Origin: Alphaproteobacteria bacterium
GTDB taxonomy: Bacteria; Pseudomonadota; Alphaproteobacteria; Rhodobacterales; Rhodobacteraceae
Reading direction: 5' to 3'
Assembly: GCA_030424865.1 (NCBI GenBank)
Contig: JAUHVR010000010.1
Span: forward strand, 116,529 to 180,528
Length of the DNA stretch: 64,000 bases
Of this stretch, positions 17,735 to 26,606 are shown piece after piece. Below the pieces are notes generated by a model that saw only the letters and a list, made by a program, of their open reading frames with translations, did no database searches and was not told where the DNA came from. The translations under genes were made by a program, and so were the position numbers. The stretch's first letter is position 1. Every line of letters starts with the position of its first letter.

Positions 17735-17766
17735 GCACAAAGTAGATATAGAACTGCACTTTGTGC
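17735..17766. promoter_or_regulatory. Inverted repeat upstream of the ureohydrolase gene
   Basis: GCACAAAGT (17735-17743) and ACTTTGTGC (17758-17766) form perfect 9-bp arms around a 14-nt spacer. The dyad lies in the 113-bp gap between the dctM stop and the ureohydrolase start, 53 bp before that start, so it may be an operator for separate control of this gene, or a weak terminator for the TRAP operon. Confidence 0.5.
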
Positions 17767-17795
17767 CAGGTGTCACCACCGCGTCTTACAGCTTG

Positions 17796-19124
17796 TCACA
17801 AGGCATCGATGGTCCAGACCAGCCAGAGCGTGATTGCCGGAAAGCTCGCGAGGATGATCACGCGGATCATGTCGGTGATGACAAAGGGCAGGGCGCCTTT
17901 GTAGGTCTGTCCGATGGGGGTTTCCTTGTCCATCGAATTGATGATGAACAGGTTCATCCCCACTGGCGGCGTGATCAGTCCGACCTCTACCACGATGAGA
18001 ACTAGAATACCGAACCAAAGGCCGAAGTCGTTGGTGCTCATCCCGAAATCGAGCGCGGACATGATCGGGAAGATGATCGGCACCGTCAGCAGAACCATGG
18101 AAAGCGAATCCATCACGCAGCCGAAGATCAGGTACATGAAAAGGACGATCGTCAGGACGAACCAAGGCGAAAACCCTTGGTCGCCGACCCAAACAGAGGC
18201 GGTCTGTGGCAGCTGGGTGAGCGACAGGAAGTTGTTGTAGATCCCCGCCCCGAGGATGATCAGAAAGATCATGGCCGAAGAGGCTGCAGTCGAGAGGATG
18301 GCCTCTTTCAACTTCGCCCAGTTCATCTGACCGGCGGCAAACGCGGCAAGCCCTGTGCCCGCTGCGCCGACGGCTGCGGCTTCAGTCGGTGTGAAAATGC
18401 CTGCGTAGATGCCGCCCACAACCACGATGAAAATTGTGACAACCGGCCAGACCTTGCCCAGCATGACAAAGCGCTCGGGCCAGGGCACGCGTTCGCGCAC
18501 GGCAGCGCTGTTTGGCGACAGACGCACCCATACCGAAATCGCGATCATATAGCCGATTGCCGCCAGAATGCCGGGAATAAGCGCCGCGACAAAGAGCTTT
18601 TCGATGTTTTGCTCGGCCAGGATCGCATAGATGACCAGGATCACCGAGGGCGGAATGAGAATGCCCAGCGTGCCGCCCGCGGCCAGGGATCCCGTGGCAA
18701 GCGATCCCGGATAGCCATACCGCTTCAACTCGGGAAGCGCGACCTGTCCCATGGTGGCGGCCGTCGCCAGCGACGATCCACAAATGGCGCCAAATCCTGC
18801 GCAGGCGCCTACGGCGGACATCGCCACACCGCCCTTTCGATGGCCCAGGAACCCTTCGGCTGCGCGGAACAGGGCTGCTGACATGCCTGACAGGGTTGCA
18901 AACTGCCCCATGAGCAGGAACAGCGGAATGATTGAAAAGGAGTAGTTGGAAAATGTTCCGTAGGTCAGCGTCTTGAGCTGATTGAGTGTCATCATCGGTG
19001 TGCCGATGACCAGCCAGGTTCCGCCAACCCCCACGCCAATCATTGCCAGGGCGATTGGCATGCGCAGGAACACCAGGAGGAGCAGTACTGGGAAGGACCA
19101 GAGCGCAAGGTCGATATTGGTCAT
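17796..19124 (-). CDS. dctM: TRAP transporter large permease, DctM family
   Basis: Inner-membrane channel subunit of a sodium-driven TRAP importer. From the start MTNIDLALWSFPVLLLLVFL at 19124 it has 442 residues, standard for DctM; a GTG/TTG further upstream would add nine unlikely residues. It has about a dozen hydrophobic helices, with the conserved GSSLATAATMGQVALPELKRYGY region near residue 125 and the C-terminal VVEVGLITPPVGMNLFIIN. It is the last of dctP-Q-M, downstream of the enoyl-CoA hydratase. Cluster context suggests an aromatic or phenylpropanoid acid as substrate. Confidence 0.9.
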   Translation of the reverse strand: MTNIDLALWSFPVLLLLVFLRMPIALAMIGVGVGGTWLVIGTPMMTLNQLKTLTYGTFSNYSFSIIPLFLLMGQFATLSGMSAALFRAAEGFLGHRKGGVAMSAVGACAGFGAICGSSLATAATMGQVALPELKRYGYPGSLATGSLAAGGTLGILIPPSVILVIYAILAEQNIEKLFVAALIPGILAAIGYMIAISVWVRLSPNSAAVRERVPWPERFVMLGKVWPVVTIFIVVVGGIYAGIFTPTEAAAVGAAGTGLAAFAAGQMNWAKLKEAILSTAASSAMIFLIILGAGIYNNFLSLTQLPQTASVWVGDQGFSPWFVLTIVLFMYLIFGCVMDSLSMVLLTVPIIFPIMSALDFGMSTNDFGLWFGILVLIVVEVGLITPPVGMNLFIINSMDKETPIGQTYKGALPFVITDMIRVIILASFPAITLWLVWTIDAL

Positions 19125-19167
19125 GGGTGGGTCCCTGAAATTCTGAGCCAAGCATTGGCCATTGGCG

Positions 19168-19680
19168 TTAGACCGGAAGGCCGGCGATCCGTCGCACCGA
19201 TCTTAGGATGCAAAATGCGGCGATCAGGACGAAGCCAACTCCGCCGAAGAGACCGGCGGCGTATCCTTGCCAAACCGGGATCTGGGCGATCAGCGTGGTT
19301 TCTCCGAAGGACAGCTTGTCCTGCATCCCAAGATACAGCCGGTAGGTGCCAACCGCCGCCACCGCGAACATCGCCACATTGAATACGAGATCGAGAACGC
19401 GGTTCAACACGGCAGGCATAAAAGGTTGGAACAGGTCGACGCGCGCATGAGAGTCCCGCATCTGTGCCCATGGCAGGAAGGCGAAGATCGCGGCAGCCAT
19501 GCCGATCTCGGTCATGTCATAGATGCCACGGATCGGTCCGATGCCGATGTCCAACGGCACAAGCGCACGACCGGCGATAGAGATACACGTCAACACAATG
19601 ATCGCCAGGAGAATAAGTCCGCCTGCGATGGCAAGGCCACTGGCAATGAGTTCGGCCAGTTTTCTGAGGGCGTTATACAT
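19168..19680 (-). CDS. dctQ: TRAP transporter small permease, DctQ family
   Basis: Small membrane subunit, 170 residues from MYNALRKLAELIASG at 19680, which is preceded by AGGGGA at proper spacing (an upstream in-frame start adds 17 residues unlike the family). Four membrane helices are visible, at about residues 12-38, 50-75, 90-110 and 130-155; the conserved DctQ polar stretch is LPWAQMRDSHARVDLF. It pairs with DctM, whose gene follows on the same strand 43 bp later, and with the periplasmic DctP encoded upstream. Confidence 0.88.
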   Translation of the reverse strand: MYNALRKLAELIASGLAIAGGLILLAIIVLTCISIAGRALVPLDIGIGPIRGIYDMTEIGMAAAIFAFLPWAQMRDSHARVDLFQPFMPAVLNRVLDLVFNVAMFAVAAVGTYRLYLGMQDKLSFGETTLIAQIPVWQGYAAGLFGGVGFVLIAAFCILRSVRRIAGLPV

Positions 19681-19741
19681 GCGTGGTTTCCCCTGAAGCG
19701 ACAGAGAGGCGCATTGCGCCTCTCTGAACACGATATGCGGA

Positions 19742-20779
19742 TCAGCCGCCGTGCTTTTCGATCAGCGCACGCGCCTGGTCAATCAGCGCGGCACCATCGA
19801 TGCCCTTGCCTTCCATGTCTGCAATCCAACGATCGACGACAGGAACCGCGGCCTCTTTCCAACGCGCGACCTCGGCTTCGTCGAGTGTGACGATGGTGTT
19901 GCCGGCATCCACGGCGATCTGGCGCGCTGGCGCATCCATGTCCCACATCACCTGCGTTGCAAAGGCCGAGAGCTTGGCGCCGGATTCGGCGTTCAGAATT
20001 GCCTTCAGATCGTCAGGCAGAGCCTCGTATTTGGCCTTGTTCATCACAAGCACGATGGCAGCGGTATAAAGAGCCTCGTTCCCGGAAAACTCTGTGTGGT
20101 TGCCCACAAGTTCCGAAAGCCGGACTGCTGTCGTGACCTCCCAGGGGATAACCGTGCCCTTGACGACGCCTTTCGAGATCGCCTCGGGAATGGCCGGAAG
20201 CGGCATGCCCACGGGCTCTGCCCCGAGTTCCGACAACAGGTCGTTGATGATCCGGGTTGGGCCGCGCACGGTCAGGCCCTTCATGTCTTCCAGGGATGTC
20301 ACGCCGTCTTGCGAATGAACGAGACCGGGGCCGTGAACCCACGCGCCCAGCACCTTCACGTCGGAATATTCGTTGCTCTGCCAGTCGGTTTCGACCATTT
20401 CCCAATAGGCTTTCGCCGTCGCGACCGGATCGGTCATCATGAAGGGCAGCTCAAACACCTCGGTGCGCGGGAAGCGTCCCGGAGTGTAACCCACAACCGT
20501 CATGATGATGTCCACCACGCCGTCGCGCGCCTGGTCCATCAGTTCCGGCGGGCGGCCACCAAGCGACATCGCGTCAAAATGCTGGATCGCGATCCGGCCG
20601 TCGGAGGCTTGATTCAGCGCTTCGCCCCAGGGCTTGAGGATCTTCGAAGGAATGGGAGCAGGGGGCGGCAGGAACTGGTGAAGTCGCAAAGTGACCTCTT
20701 GCGCCATGGCGCTCGTCCCGAGGGTCGCCGCGGCAACCAGCCCAGCGACCGCTGATCGAATAAAGTGACGTTTGTTCAT
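19742..20779 (-). CDS. dctP: TRAP transporter substrate-binding protein, DctP family
   Basis: Periplasmic binding protein of the TRAP importer. The 345 residues start with a signal peptide MNKRHFIRSAVAGLVAAATL (twin-residue start, hydrophobic core, cleavage after AMA before QEVTLRLHQF). The family signature with the ligand-anchoring arginine is GLTVRGPTRIINDLLSELGAEPVGMPLPAIPEAISKGVVKG at about residues 150-190. The gene sits 45 bp after the enoyl-CoA hydratase stop and leads dctQ and dctM. By genomic company the ligand is likely a hydroxycinnamate or related aromatic acid. Confidence 0.88.
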   Translation of the reverse strand: MNKRHFIRSAVAGLVAAATLGTSAMAQEVTLRLHQFLPPPAPIPSKILKPWGEALNQASDGRIAIQHFDAMSLGGRPPELMDQARDGVVDIIMTVVGYTPGRFPRTEVFELPFMMTDPVATAKAYWEMVETDWQSNEYSDVKVLGAWVHGPGLVHSQDGVTSLEDMKGLTVRGPTRIINDLLSELGAEPVGMPLPAIPEAISKGVVKGTVIPWEVTTAVRLSELVGNHTEFSGNEALYTAAIVLVMNKAKYEALPDDLKAILNAESGAKLSAFATQVMWDMDAPARQIAVDAGNTIVTLDEAEVARWKEAAVPVVDRWIADMEGKGIDGAALIDQARALIEKHGG

Positions 20780-20824
20780 GTCATCCTCCCATATGTGACA
20801 TTTTGGAGTTACGTGTTCAGGTGG

Positions 20825-21607
20825 TCACCTGAACTTCGGGGGTCGTTTTTCCAGAAACGCGCGCAGGCCTTCCTTTGCACCATCTGACGTCTGGGACATG
20901 GCCGCCGCAAGGCTTTCCGTAAAAAATCCTTCCGAACGCGGCATATCCTGAATGCGCGAAATCGCCTGCATCATCAGGTAGTTGGAGAAAGGCGCGTTGT
21001 CGGCAATCTTGCGTGCCAGCTTCATCGCAAGCAGCAGGCCTTCGCCAGCTTCGACTGTATAGTGTGCCAACCCGAGTGCGAGACCTTCTTCGGCGCCATA
21101 GTTCCGGCCGGTCAACATCATCTCGCGCATTCTGTCGGCGCCAATCAGGCGGCCCACCCGCACGGTGGCTCCTCCGCCCACAAAAATGCCGCGGCGCCCT
21201 TCGGGAAGTTGGAACCGCACATCCGGCTCGGCGATGCGGACATGTGTCGAGGCCGCGATTTCGAGGCCCCCGCCGATCACGGCGCCCGTGAGAACCGAGA
21301 TCACGGGCAGGCCGCCAAATTCGATCAGATCGGACACCCGATGCCAGTTCCGAGAGTGAAAGACGCCCTCGATCGGCTCTCGATGCTCATGTTCGGCGAG
21401 ATCCAGGCCGGAACAGAAATGCCCGCCCTCGCCTCGGAGGATGACGGCGTTTACACCTTTTGGTGGGGACGAAAAGAACGCATCCAGTTCAGCAACGAGC
21501 TTGTCATTCATGGCATTGCGTTTTTCGGGCCGGTCAAAAGTTATGGTCGCGATGTCGCCGTCGATGTCGACTCGTGTGACCTTATCTTGCTCGGATCCGT
21601 CTGTCAT
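20825..21607 (-). CDS. Enoyl-CoA hydratase/isomerase family (crotonase fold)
   Basis: A 260-residue crotonase-fold protein likely hydrating the activated cinnamoyl-CoA (feruloyl-CoA hydratase-like or a simple 3-hydroxyacyl-forming hydratase). The two oxyanion-hole regions read GHFCSGLDLAEH (about residue 62) and VIGGGLEIAAS (about 110); the following PEGRRGIFVGGGATVRVGRLIG is typical. It heads the minus-strand operon with dctP-Q-M and is divergent from the amidohydrolase gene across an 83-bp region holding a putative MarR operator. Whether it also has lyase activity (giving an aldehyde) or only hydrates cannot be decided from the sequence. Confidence 0.85.
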   Translation of the reverse strand: MTDGSEQDKVTRVDIDGDIATITFDRPEKRNAMNDKLVAELDAFFSSPPKGVNAVILRGEGGHFCSGLDLAEHEHREPIEGVFHSRNWHRVSDLIEFGGLPVISVLTGAVIGGGLEIAASTHVRIAEPDVRFQLPEGRRGIFVGGGATVRVGRLIGADRMREMMLTGRNYGAEEGLALGLAHYTVEAGEGLLLAMKLARKIADNAPFSNYLMMQAISRIQDMPRSEGFFTESLAAAMSQTSDGAKEGLRAFLEKRPPKFR

Positions 21608-21630
21608 GAATCTTGCCTTTGTGTGAGTGC

Positions 21631-21659
21631 CAAAACTGTTTTACTGGATAACGGTTTTG
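21631..21659. promoter_or_regulatory. Putative MarR operator, site 2 (dyad)
   Basis: CAAAACTGTT (21631-21640) and AACGGTTTTG (21650-21659) are inverted copies matching 9 of 10 positions with a 9-nt spacer. The internal AACTGTTTTACTGGATAAC matches 15 of 19 bases of the sequence at 13585-13603 before the MarR gene. It is centred in the divergent promoter of the hydratase-TRAP operon and the amidohydrolase operon. Confidence 0.65.
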
Positions 21660-21690
21660 TTGTATAGCGTTTTTTCGAAGGAGCACTCTC

Positions 21691-22581
21691 ATGGTCGATT
21701 TTAGCGCTGTCAAAGCCATTGATTTCCACACGCATGCGGAAGAGCCATGCAATCACTGCAGGGATGACGGGTATAACGAGTTTCAGGCAGGAATGGCGGC
21801 CTATTTCAGGAATCCGGCTGGGGCAGAAGGTATGCTGCCAACCGTTCAAGACACCGCGGCCTACTATCGTGAACGCAACATTGCGGCGGTCATTTTTCCG
21901 GTTGATGCCGAGCGAGAGACGGGCTTTCGGCGTTATTCGAACGAAGAGGTTGCTGAACTTTGCGCCGAGAATGACGACATTCTGATTCCCTTTGCCTCGG
22001 TCGATCCACACAAGGGCAAGGCAGGCGCGCGCGAAGTGAAACGGCTGGTGCGTAATTTTGGGGTTCGCGGCTTCAAGTTCCATCCCACCATGCAAGGGTT
22101 TTTCCCTAATGATCGGGAAGCTTGCTACACGGTGCTCGAAGCCTGCGCAGAAGAAGGGGTGATCACGCTTTTTCATACCGGGCAGACTGGCGTTGGCTCT
22201 GGAATGCGGGGCGGCATGGGTATGCGGCTCAAGTATTCCAACCCGATGCACCTTGATGATGTCGCGGTCGACTTTCCCGACATGAAGATCATCCTGGCGC
22301 ATCCGTCCTTTCCTTGGACCGAAGAGGGGCTTGCCGTCGCTCAGCACAAACCGAATGTTTACTATGACATGTCCGGTTGGAGCCCGAAATACTTCCCCGA
22401 GACATTCATTCGCTATGCCAACTCGATACTGAAAAAGAAGATGCTCTTTGGCTCGGATTGGCCCGCGATCACGCCGGACCGCTGGCTTGCGGATTTTGAG
22501 AAGGCGCCATTCAAGGATGAGGTGCGGCCCCTGATCCTGAAAGAAAACGCGCTGCGCTTGCTGGGCGAAGCCGATGACTAA
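21691..22581 (+). CDS. Amidohydrolase-2 family TIM-barrel hydrolase
   Basis: A 296-residue metal-dependent hydrolase of the amidohydrolase-2 (ACMSD-like) family. Metal-site motifs are IDFHTHAE at residue 10, GFKFHPTMQGF near 125, LFHTGQTG near 158, LAHPSFPW near 195 and the catalytic aspartate in LFGSDWP near 250. In a cluster with CoA ligase, hydratase and SDR dehydrogenase, the attractive role is hydrolytic cleavage of a beta-keto aryl-CoA to an aromatic acid and acetyl-CoA, as I recall for CouO in Rhodococcus p-hydroxycinnamate catabolism. A decarboxylase or ring-product hydrolase are alternatives. GGAG precedes the ATG. Confidence 0.78.
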   Translation: MVDFSAVKAIDFHTHAEEPCNHCRDDGYNEFQAGMAAYFRNPAGAEGMLPTVQDTAAYYRERNIAAVIFPVDAERETGFRRYSNEEVAELCAENDDILIPFASVDPHKGKAGAREVKRLVRNFGVRGFKFHPTMQGFFPNDREACYTVLEACAEEGVITLFHTGQTGVGSGMRGGMGMRLKYSNPMHLDDVAVDFPDMKIILAHPSFPWTEEGLAVAQHKPNVYYDMSGWSPKYFPETFIRYANSILKKKMLFGSDWPAITPDRWLADFEKAPFKDEVRPLILKENALRLLGEADD

Positions 22582-23752
22582 GCCTGCGCCGCTTGACGTG
22601 GACATCACCCTTGATGCGCTGGACCACGATCCGTTCCCTATCTATCGGAGGCTCAGGTCAGAGGCCCCGGTGTGCCGGGTGAAAGCCGTTGGGCGAACTC
22701 TGCTTACCAAGGCGGCGGATACTCGATACGTAAAAGACAACCCCGGGCTTTTCAGTTCCGATGACCCCAACACGCCGATGAAACGTGCGTTCTGGGCGCA
22801 CACGCTCATGCGCAAGGATGGCGAGGCGCACAAGCGAGAGCGCATGGCGATGGCGCCGGCATTTTCGCCAAGGGTCATCACGCAAGAGTGGATGCCCCGC
22901 TACCAGCAGATTGCCGAAGACTATGTTGCGCGGCTTCCGCGCGGTGAAGTCGTGGATCTTTTCGCCATTTTGTCTGGCGCCTATGCCGCGCGTGGCCTGA
23001 CAGTCCTTTTGGGAATGGAGGAAGCCAGCGACGACGACATGATGGAATGGTCTCAGGCCCTGATCGAAGGGGCAGGCAACTTCGGCTGGCGGGACGCGCC
23101 GTTCGAGCGTGCGGACCGGGCCAACGAGGCCATTCATGCGCTTCTGGACAAAGTTCGCGACCGGCACCGCGCAGAGCCCAACAGCTCGGCCTTCTCGGTC
23201 ATGCTGAACGCAGAAGACCCGATACCGGACAAGCAAATCTACTCCAACATCAAGATCGCCATTGGCGGCGGGATCAATGAGCCGCGCGATGCGCTCAACA
23301 CCACGATCTATGGTCTGCTCACCAATCCCGACCAGTTCGCCGAGGTCAAAAAGAATGGTGACTGGACACGCGCGTTCGAAGAGGGCGTGCGGTGGGTCGC
23401 GCCGATTTCGGTTTCGTCCCGGTTGGTGACGGAAGACACCGAAATCCGCGGCTTCCATATCCCCAAGGGCGACACGGTCATGACCATTCAGGCCAGCGCA
23501 AATCGTGACGAAGAGGTTGTCCGAAACGGCGAGGTCTTTGATGTCTATCGCGACGATTGCGTTCACCAGTCGTTTGGCAATGGTCCGCATTTTTGCCAGG
23601 GCACGCATGTCGCTCGGCGCGCTGTAGGGCAGATCATGCTTCCTGTCCTGTTTGACCGCTTTCCCAACGCAACAATCCCCGACACCGACGCCGTGATCTG
23701 GCGCGGCTTTGGTTTTCGTGGGCCCGTCACACTTCCTGTACTGCTGAATTGA
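22574..23752 (+). CDS. Cytochrome P450
   Basis: A 392-residue soluble bacterial P450. The heme-thiolate loop is FGNGPHFCQGTHVARR, with the cysteine ligand near residue 338; the K-helix ExxR motif is EEGVRW and the I-helix has IAIGGGINEPRDAL in place of the more usual AGxDT. Its ATG lies within the end of the amidohydrolase gene (8-bp overlap). In this operon it may demethylate a methoxylated benzoate or hydroxylate the ring. No ferredoxin or ferredoxin reductase gene is in the cluster, so redox partners must come from elsewhere. Substrate unknown. Confidence 0.88.
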   Translation: MTKPAPLDVDITLDALDHDPFPIYRRLRSEAPVCRVKAVGRTLLTKAADTRYVKDNPGLFSSDDPNTPMKRAFWAHTLMRKDGEAHKRERMAMAPAFSPRVITQEWMPRYQQIAEDYVARLPRGEVVDLFAILSGAYAARGLTVLLGMEEASDDDMMEWSQALIEGAGNFGWRDAPFERADRANEAIHALLDKVRDRHRAEPNSSAFSVMLNAEDPIPDKQIYSNIKIAIGGGINEPRDALNTTIYGLLTNPDQFAEVKKNGDWTRAFEEGVRWVAPISVSSRLVTEDTEIRGFHIPKGDTVMTIQASANRDEEVVRNGEVFDVYRDDCVHQSFGNGPHFCQGTHVARRAVGQIMLPVLFDRFPNATIPDTDAVIWRGFGFRGPVTLPVLLN

Positions 23753-23754
23753 CC

Positions 23755-25281
23755 ATGACACCTTTCAAAGCCCCCATAGACGATATTCTCTTCTCGCTTG
23801 CCCATGTTGCCGGTGCTGACACTGTTGAAGGTTGGGACCATGAGACCGCAGCCGATATCCTCGACCACTTCGGTGCATTTGCCGAAGGCGTCATCGCCCC
23901 TTTGAATGCCATTGGTGACGCGCAGGGCGCACGCCTTGAGAACGGGTGCGTGCGCATGCCGGACGGTTTCAAGGACGCCTACAAACACCTTGCCGAAGAC
24001 GGGTGGCAAGGTCTGACGGTGCCAGAAGCCTATGGCGGGATGGAACTCGACCCATTGGTCGCCGCGGGGGTTTCTGAAATTTTCTCTGGTTCGAACCACG
24101 CCATGCAGATGGTGTGCAACCTGGTGCCGGGCGCTGTCACGACGCTCTTGCGGTTTGGAACGGACGCACAAAAGGCGCGCTGGATCCCGAAGCTGGCCAG
24201 TGGCGAAGCCCTTTCGACAATGGCGCTGACAGAGCCGCAGGCCGGGTCAGATCTGTCGGTCATTCGCACCAAGGCGATCCGCGACGGCGAAATTTGGAGG
24301 CTGGACGGAGAAAAGATCTTTATCTCGGGCGGCGATCAGGACATGTCCGACGACATTCTGCACATGGTTCTGGCGCGTACCAGCGATGATGGGTTGCGCG
24401 GGCTTTCACTGTTTTTGTGCGCCAAGCAGTCCGGGGCCAAGGTGACGCGCATCGAGGAAAAGCTGGGTCTGCACGCCTCTCCGACCTGTCACATGGTCTT
24501 TGACAACGCGGAAGCCGAGCTTATCGGCGAAGAGGGGCAGGGCCTGAAGGCGATGTTCACCGTGATGAACCATGCGCGGCTGGATGTTGCCCTGCAGGGC
24601 GTCGCTCATGCGACCCAGGCTGCCCGGATTGCACGCGCCTATGCAAGTGAGCGCAAACAGGGCCGAGCGGCGGATGGGGCGCCCGCGGTGCTTGCCGATC
24701 ATGCTGATGTGGCCCGCATGCTTGACGAACAGGATATCCTCGCGATCGGCGCGCGCGCCATGGTGCACCTGACGTTCGTCGAACTTGAGAAAGGGTGCGA
24801 CCCGGCGCTTGCTGAGTTTCTGACCTCGATGTGTAAGGTCTTTGGCTCGGAAGCCGGGCCGCGGGCCGCGGACCTCGGGATACAGATCATGGGCGGCTAC
24901 GGCTATTTGACCGAATACGGGATGGCGCAAATCTGGCGCGATTCCCGAATTTGCTCTATCTACGAAGGAACAAACGGTATTCAAGCCAAGGGGTTGGCGA
25001 CCCGCGGTTTGAAACCGGGCGGTGGCGCGGACGCTTTCGAGGACTTTCTCATGAGATTGAGTGATCAGACGGCAGGCACACGCCAGTTTGAAACCTGGAG
25101 CACCCTGAAACAGGACTTGCGGGCTTCAGCCGATCCAAGCGCCTCGGCCCGCGCCTTTTTCGAAGGGTCGGCGGCGCTCTTGCAGGATGCCATCTGGCGC
25201 CGCATTCGCGATGTCGCCGATCATCATACCGACACAGGCCACATCAAGCGCCTCGCGGATCGCGTATTGGGGGCACAATGA
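23755..25281 (+). CDS. Acyl-CoA dehydrogenase
   Basis: FAD-dependent acyl-CoA dehydrogenase, 508 residues from ATG 23755 (MTPFKAPIDDILF), four bases after the P450 stop codon. The length is that of the larger subgroup with a C-terminal extension. Motifs: TMALTEPQAGSDLSVIRTKA (FAD/substrate loop), IMGGYGYLTEYGMAQIWRDSRI, and the catalytic-glutamate loop IYEGTNGIQAKGLATRG. In context it may desaturate dihydrocinnamoyl-CoA substrates (for example dihydroferuloyl-CoA), feeding them to the hydratase. It overlaps the flavin monooxygenase gene by 4 bp. Confidence 0.88.
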   Translation: MTPFKAPIDDILFSLAHVAGADTVEGWDHETAADILDHFGAFAEGVIAPLNAIGDAQGARLENGCVRMPDGFKDAYKHLAEDGWQGLTVPEAYGGMELDPLVAAGVSEIFSGSNHAMQMVCNLVPGAVTTLLRFGTDAQKARWIPKLASGEALSTMALTEPQAGSDLSVIRTKAIRDGEIWRLDGEKIFISGGDQDMSDDILHMVLARTSDDGLRGLSLFLCAKQSGAKVTRIEEKLGLHASPTCHMVFDNAEAELIGEEGQGLKAMFTVMNHARLDVALQGVAHATQAARIARAYASERKQGRAADGAPAVLADHADVARMLDEQDILAIGARAMVHLTFVELEKGCDPALAEFLTSMCKVFGSEAGPRAADLGIQIMGGYGYLTEYGMAQIWRDSRICSIYEGTNGIQAKGLATRGLKPGGGADAFEDFLMRLSDQTAGTRQFETWSTLKQDLRASADPSASARAFFEGSAALLQDAIWRRIRDVADHHTDTGHIKRLADRVLGAQ

Positions 25282-26543
25282 CGCAGGATGTGCTGATCGC
25301 AGGGGGCGGGATTGGCGGCCTGACCCTCGCTTTGACCTTGCATCAAATCGGCGTCCCGTGCCGTGTTCTGGAAGCGTCCCGAGAGATGAGGCCTCTTGGT
25401 GTTGGCATCAACATTCAGCCAAACGCAGTCCGCGAGTTGCACGACCTGGGGATCACCAACGCCGATCTTGATCGTGTTGGCGTCCAAGCCAGGGAATGGG
25501 CCTTGGTCGGGTTGAATGGCAAAGAAGTCTATGCAGAGCCACGCGGGTTGGAGGCCGGATACCGCTGGCCGCAATACGCCGTGCATCGTGGCGAATTGCA
25601 CATGATGCTTTATGAGAAAGTTCTGGAACGGCTTGGCGCTGAGGCGGTTCAAACGAACACGAAAGTCGTAGGCTACGCCCAAAAAGCCGATGGCGTTTCG
25701 GTTCAGGTGTCGTCAGGAGAAACGCTGGCGGGAAAGCTGTTGATCGGTGCCGACGGAATTCATTCGGCCGTTCGCGCGCAAATGCATCCGACCCAACCGC
25801 CCATACACTGGGGTGGCGCGATCATGTGGCGGGGAACCGCGCGCGCCAAGCCGCTGCGCACCGGATCGTCTTTCGTAGGTCTTGGAACGCACCGGCACCG
25901 CATGGTGATCTATCCGATCTCGGCACCCGACGAAACCGGCCACGCACTGGTCAACTGGATCGCCGAGATGACGGTCGACAACAATGACGGCTGGCAGCAA
26001 GAAGGCTGGTTTCGCGAAGTCTTGATTCGGGATTTCGCGCATAACTTCAAAGACTTTCGCTATGACTGGCTCGACGTGCCCGCGATGTTGGCGCAGGCTG
26101 ATTGCGCCTATGAAAATCCGATGATCGACCGCGATCCGGTTGACACCTGGGTTGACGGGGCCGTTGCGCTGATGGGCGACGCGGCCCACGCAATGTACCC
26201 AACAGGCTCAAACGGCGCGAGCCAGGCCATAGTGGATGCCCGGGTGATGGGAGCAAAGTTCCTTGAATTTGGTGTGACGCCCGAGGCTCTGGCCGCCTAT
26301 GATCAGGCGCTCTGCGGCCCGATTTCAGAGGTTGTCCTGAGAAACAGAGGGGCCGGCCCGTTCGGTCTTTTGAATATCCTGGATGAGCGTTGCGGCGGTG
26401 TGTTCGACACAATCGATGACGTCATACCGGAACAGGAACGGCAAGACTTTATGGCCAAATACAAGGCCGCCGCAGGGTTCGCGATGGGTCAGCTGAACGC
26501 GGCTTCGTCCACGATACCCAAAGGGGCGACGGCACCGTTGTGA
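25278..26543 (+). CDS. FAD-dependent aromatic monooxygenase, PhzS/salicylate hydroxylase-like
   Basis: Flavoprotein hydroxylase of 421 residues. The FAD ADP-binding motif LIAGGGIGGLTLAL begins at residue 6, the DG motif is LLIGADGIHSAVRA and the GD motif is GDAAHAMYPTGSNGASQ. Segments LGVGINIQPNAVREL and EPRGLEAGYRWPQYAVHRGELHM resemble PhzS-type N- or ring-hydroxylases more than p-hydroxybenzoate hydroxylase. It is the last gene of the amidohydrolase-P450-ACAD operon, ATGA-coupled to the dehydrogenase. Likely ring hydroxylation or decarboxylative hydroxylation of the benzoate product; substrate not determined. Confidence 0.82.
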   Translation: MTQDVLIAGGGIGGLTLALTLHQIGVPCRVLEASREMRPLGVGINIQPNAVRELHDLGITNADLDRVGVQAREWALVGLNGKEVYAEPRGLEAGYRWPQYAVHRGELHMMLYEKVLERLGAEAVQTNTKVVGYAQKADGVSVQVSSGETLAGKLLIGADGIHSAVRAQMHPTQPPIHWGGAIMWRGTARAKPLRTGSSFVGLGTHRHRMVIYPISAPDETGHALVNWIAEMTVDNNDGWQQEGWFREVLIRDFAHNFKDFRYDWLDVPAMLAQADCAYENPMIDRDPVDTWVDGAVALMGDAAHAMYPTGSNGASQAIVDARVMGAKFLEFGVTPEALAAYDQALCGPISEVVLRNRGAGPFGLLNILDERCGGVFDTIDDVIPEQERQDFMAKYKAAAGFAMGQLNAASSTIPKGATAPL

Positions 26544-26606
26544 TCCATCCCAAGTGACCAGGCCGAACGGGGACCGGATGACAGCGCGCCGGGGGCCAAA
26601 CCCCTG

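Noticed and set aside
22658..23761. 367-codon minus-strand frame
   Set aside because: Antisense to the cytochrome P450 with its heme-binding loop.
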